Shown here: positions 23,079 to 23,307 of the stretch, piece after piece
How positions within the stretch are numbered: the first letter of the stretch is position 1
Layout of the letters: each line of letters begins with the position of its first letter
NCBI GenBank assembly: GCA_964552325.1
Contig: CAZKHA010000042.1
Span: forward strand, 1 to 23,307
Length of the DNA: 23,307 nucleotides
Direction: 5' to 3'
Origin: CAZKCK01 sp964552325
GTDB lineage: Bacteria; Bacteroidota; Bacteroidia; Bacteroidales; TTA-H9
Notes under the pieces: model-generated
Told to the model about the DNA's origin: nothing
The model's database searches: none
What the model saw: only the letters and a program-made list of their open reading frames with translations
Program-made: the position numbers and the translations under genes

Positions 23079-23307
23079 GCTTAATCTGAACTTAAATATT
23101 GTGCGTTAAGGGTTTTATTGGAAAAAACTTAGCACAAAACGAAAAGACTATGGTTTAGCATAATTCGTAGAAATAAGCTATGGCTTCAACCTGTTCAACC
23201 TGCTTTACATAGCCTTCACTTTATTCAATTGTTAGCAGTCGTACCGCTTTACGATTCCACAGTATTATTAGTTGCTCTAAACTTGATGTAATTATTCGGT
23301 TCCCTTG
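23079..23307. other. Intergenic tail at the right edge
   Basis: No complete gene is seen. An imperfect hairpin, TTGTGC with TAAG pairing to CTTA and GCACAA (23099-23137), follows waaA and could end its transcript, though it lacks a T-run. TTCAACCTG is repeated in tandem at 23185-23202. On the minus strand a frame is open for 28 codons from the window edge to a stop at 23221-23223; it could be the end of a leftward gene, but is too short to judge. Confidence 0.4.

Noticed and set aside
23079..23307. tRNA or CRISPR in the right-hand tail
   Set aside because: No cloverleaf with a T-loop consensus and no spaced repeats; only a nine-base tandem duplication is present.

Overview
The window is chromosomal DNA from a member of the Bacteroidota. 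Three things support this. Nearly every transcription unit is preceded by the Bacteroidota -7 element TAnnTTTG, in several cases with a TTG about 18-21 bases upstream. Ribosome-binding sites of the purine-rich kind are essentially absent. The gene set is also typical: a SprE/PorW lipoprotein of the type IX secretion system, a bactofilin, a Bacteroidota-type QueA, and Kdo-lipid A genes. AT content looks moderate and fairly uniform. I see no insertion sequence, prophage, CRISPR array, tRNA or rRNA, so this reads as housekeeping and envelope DNA rather than an accessory island.

Layout, left to right. The first 65 bases hold the start of a leftward gene that looks like recQ, followed by a long AT-rich gap. 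A rightward pair follows: kdsD (Kdo precursor synthesis) and lptB (LPS export ATPase). Next come leftward genes: a small DUF4177-like protein, pssA (phosphatidylserine synthase), and a translationally coupled Crp/Fnr-Rrf2 regulator pair. A rightward series begins with an unrecognised 239-residue protein that carries an internal duplication, then queA, tatA, mobA and the sprE/porW lipoprotein gene. A tight operon follows: bactofilin, AtpZ, a four-helix AtpI-like protein and a 6-pyruvoyl-tetrahydropterin synthase-like enzyme. After it come folE, a Bax-inhibitor-1 family protein and fabD. A strong bidirectional terminator separates fabD from a leftward nucleotide-sugar block: wbpE-wbpD-wbpB-wbpA as one operon, a terminator, then galE-rfbB. 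Finally, a beta-barrel protein gene and waaA (Kdo transferase) run rightward, and the last 229 bases have no recognisable gene.

How the genes fit together. Envelope biogenesis dominates: kdsD, waaA and lptB serve Kdo-lipid A; rfbB, galE and the wbp set supply dTDP- and UDP-sugars for surface polysaccharide; pssA and fabD serve phospholipid and fatty acid synthesis; sprE and tatA serve protein export. A second theme is pterin and related cofactor chemistry: folE, the PTPS-like enzyme, queA and mobA.

I found no clearly new system. The items most worth a second look are the duplicated-domain protein facing the Crp/Fnr-Rrf2 pair, the PTPS with the CxxxxxHGH motif inside the bactofilin-AtpZ-AtpI operon, and two inverted repeats that sit on -7 elements.
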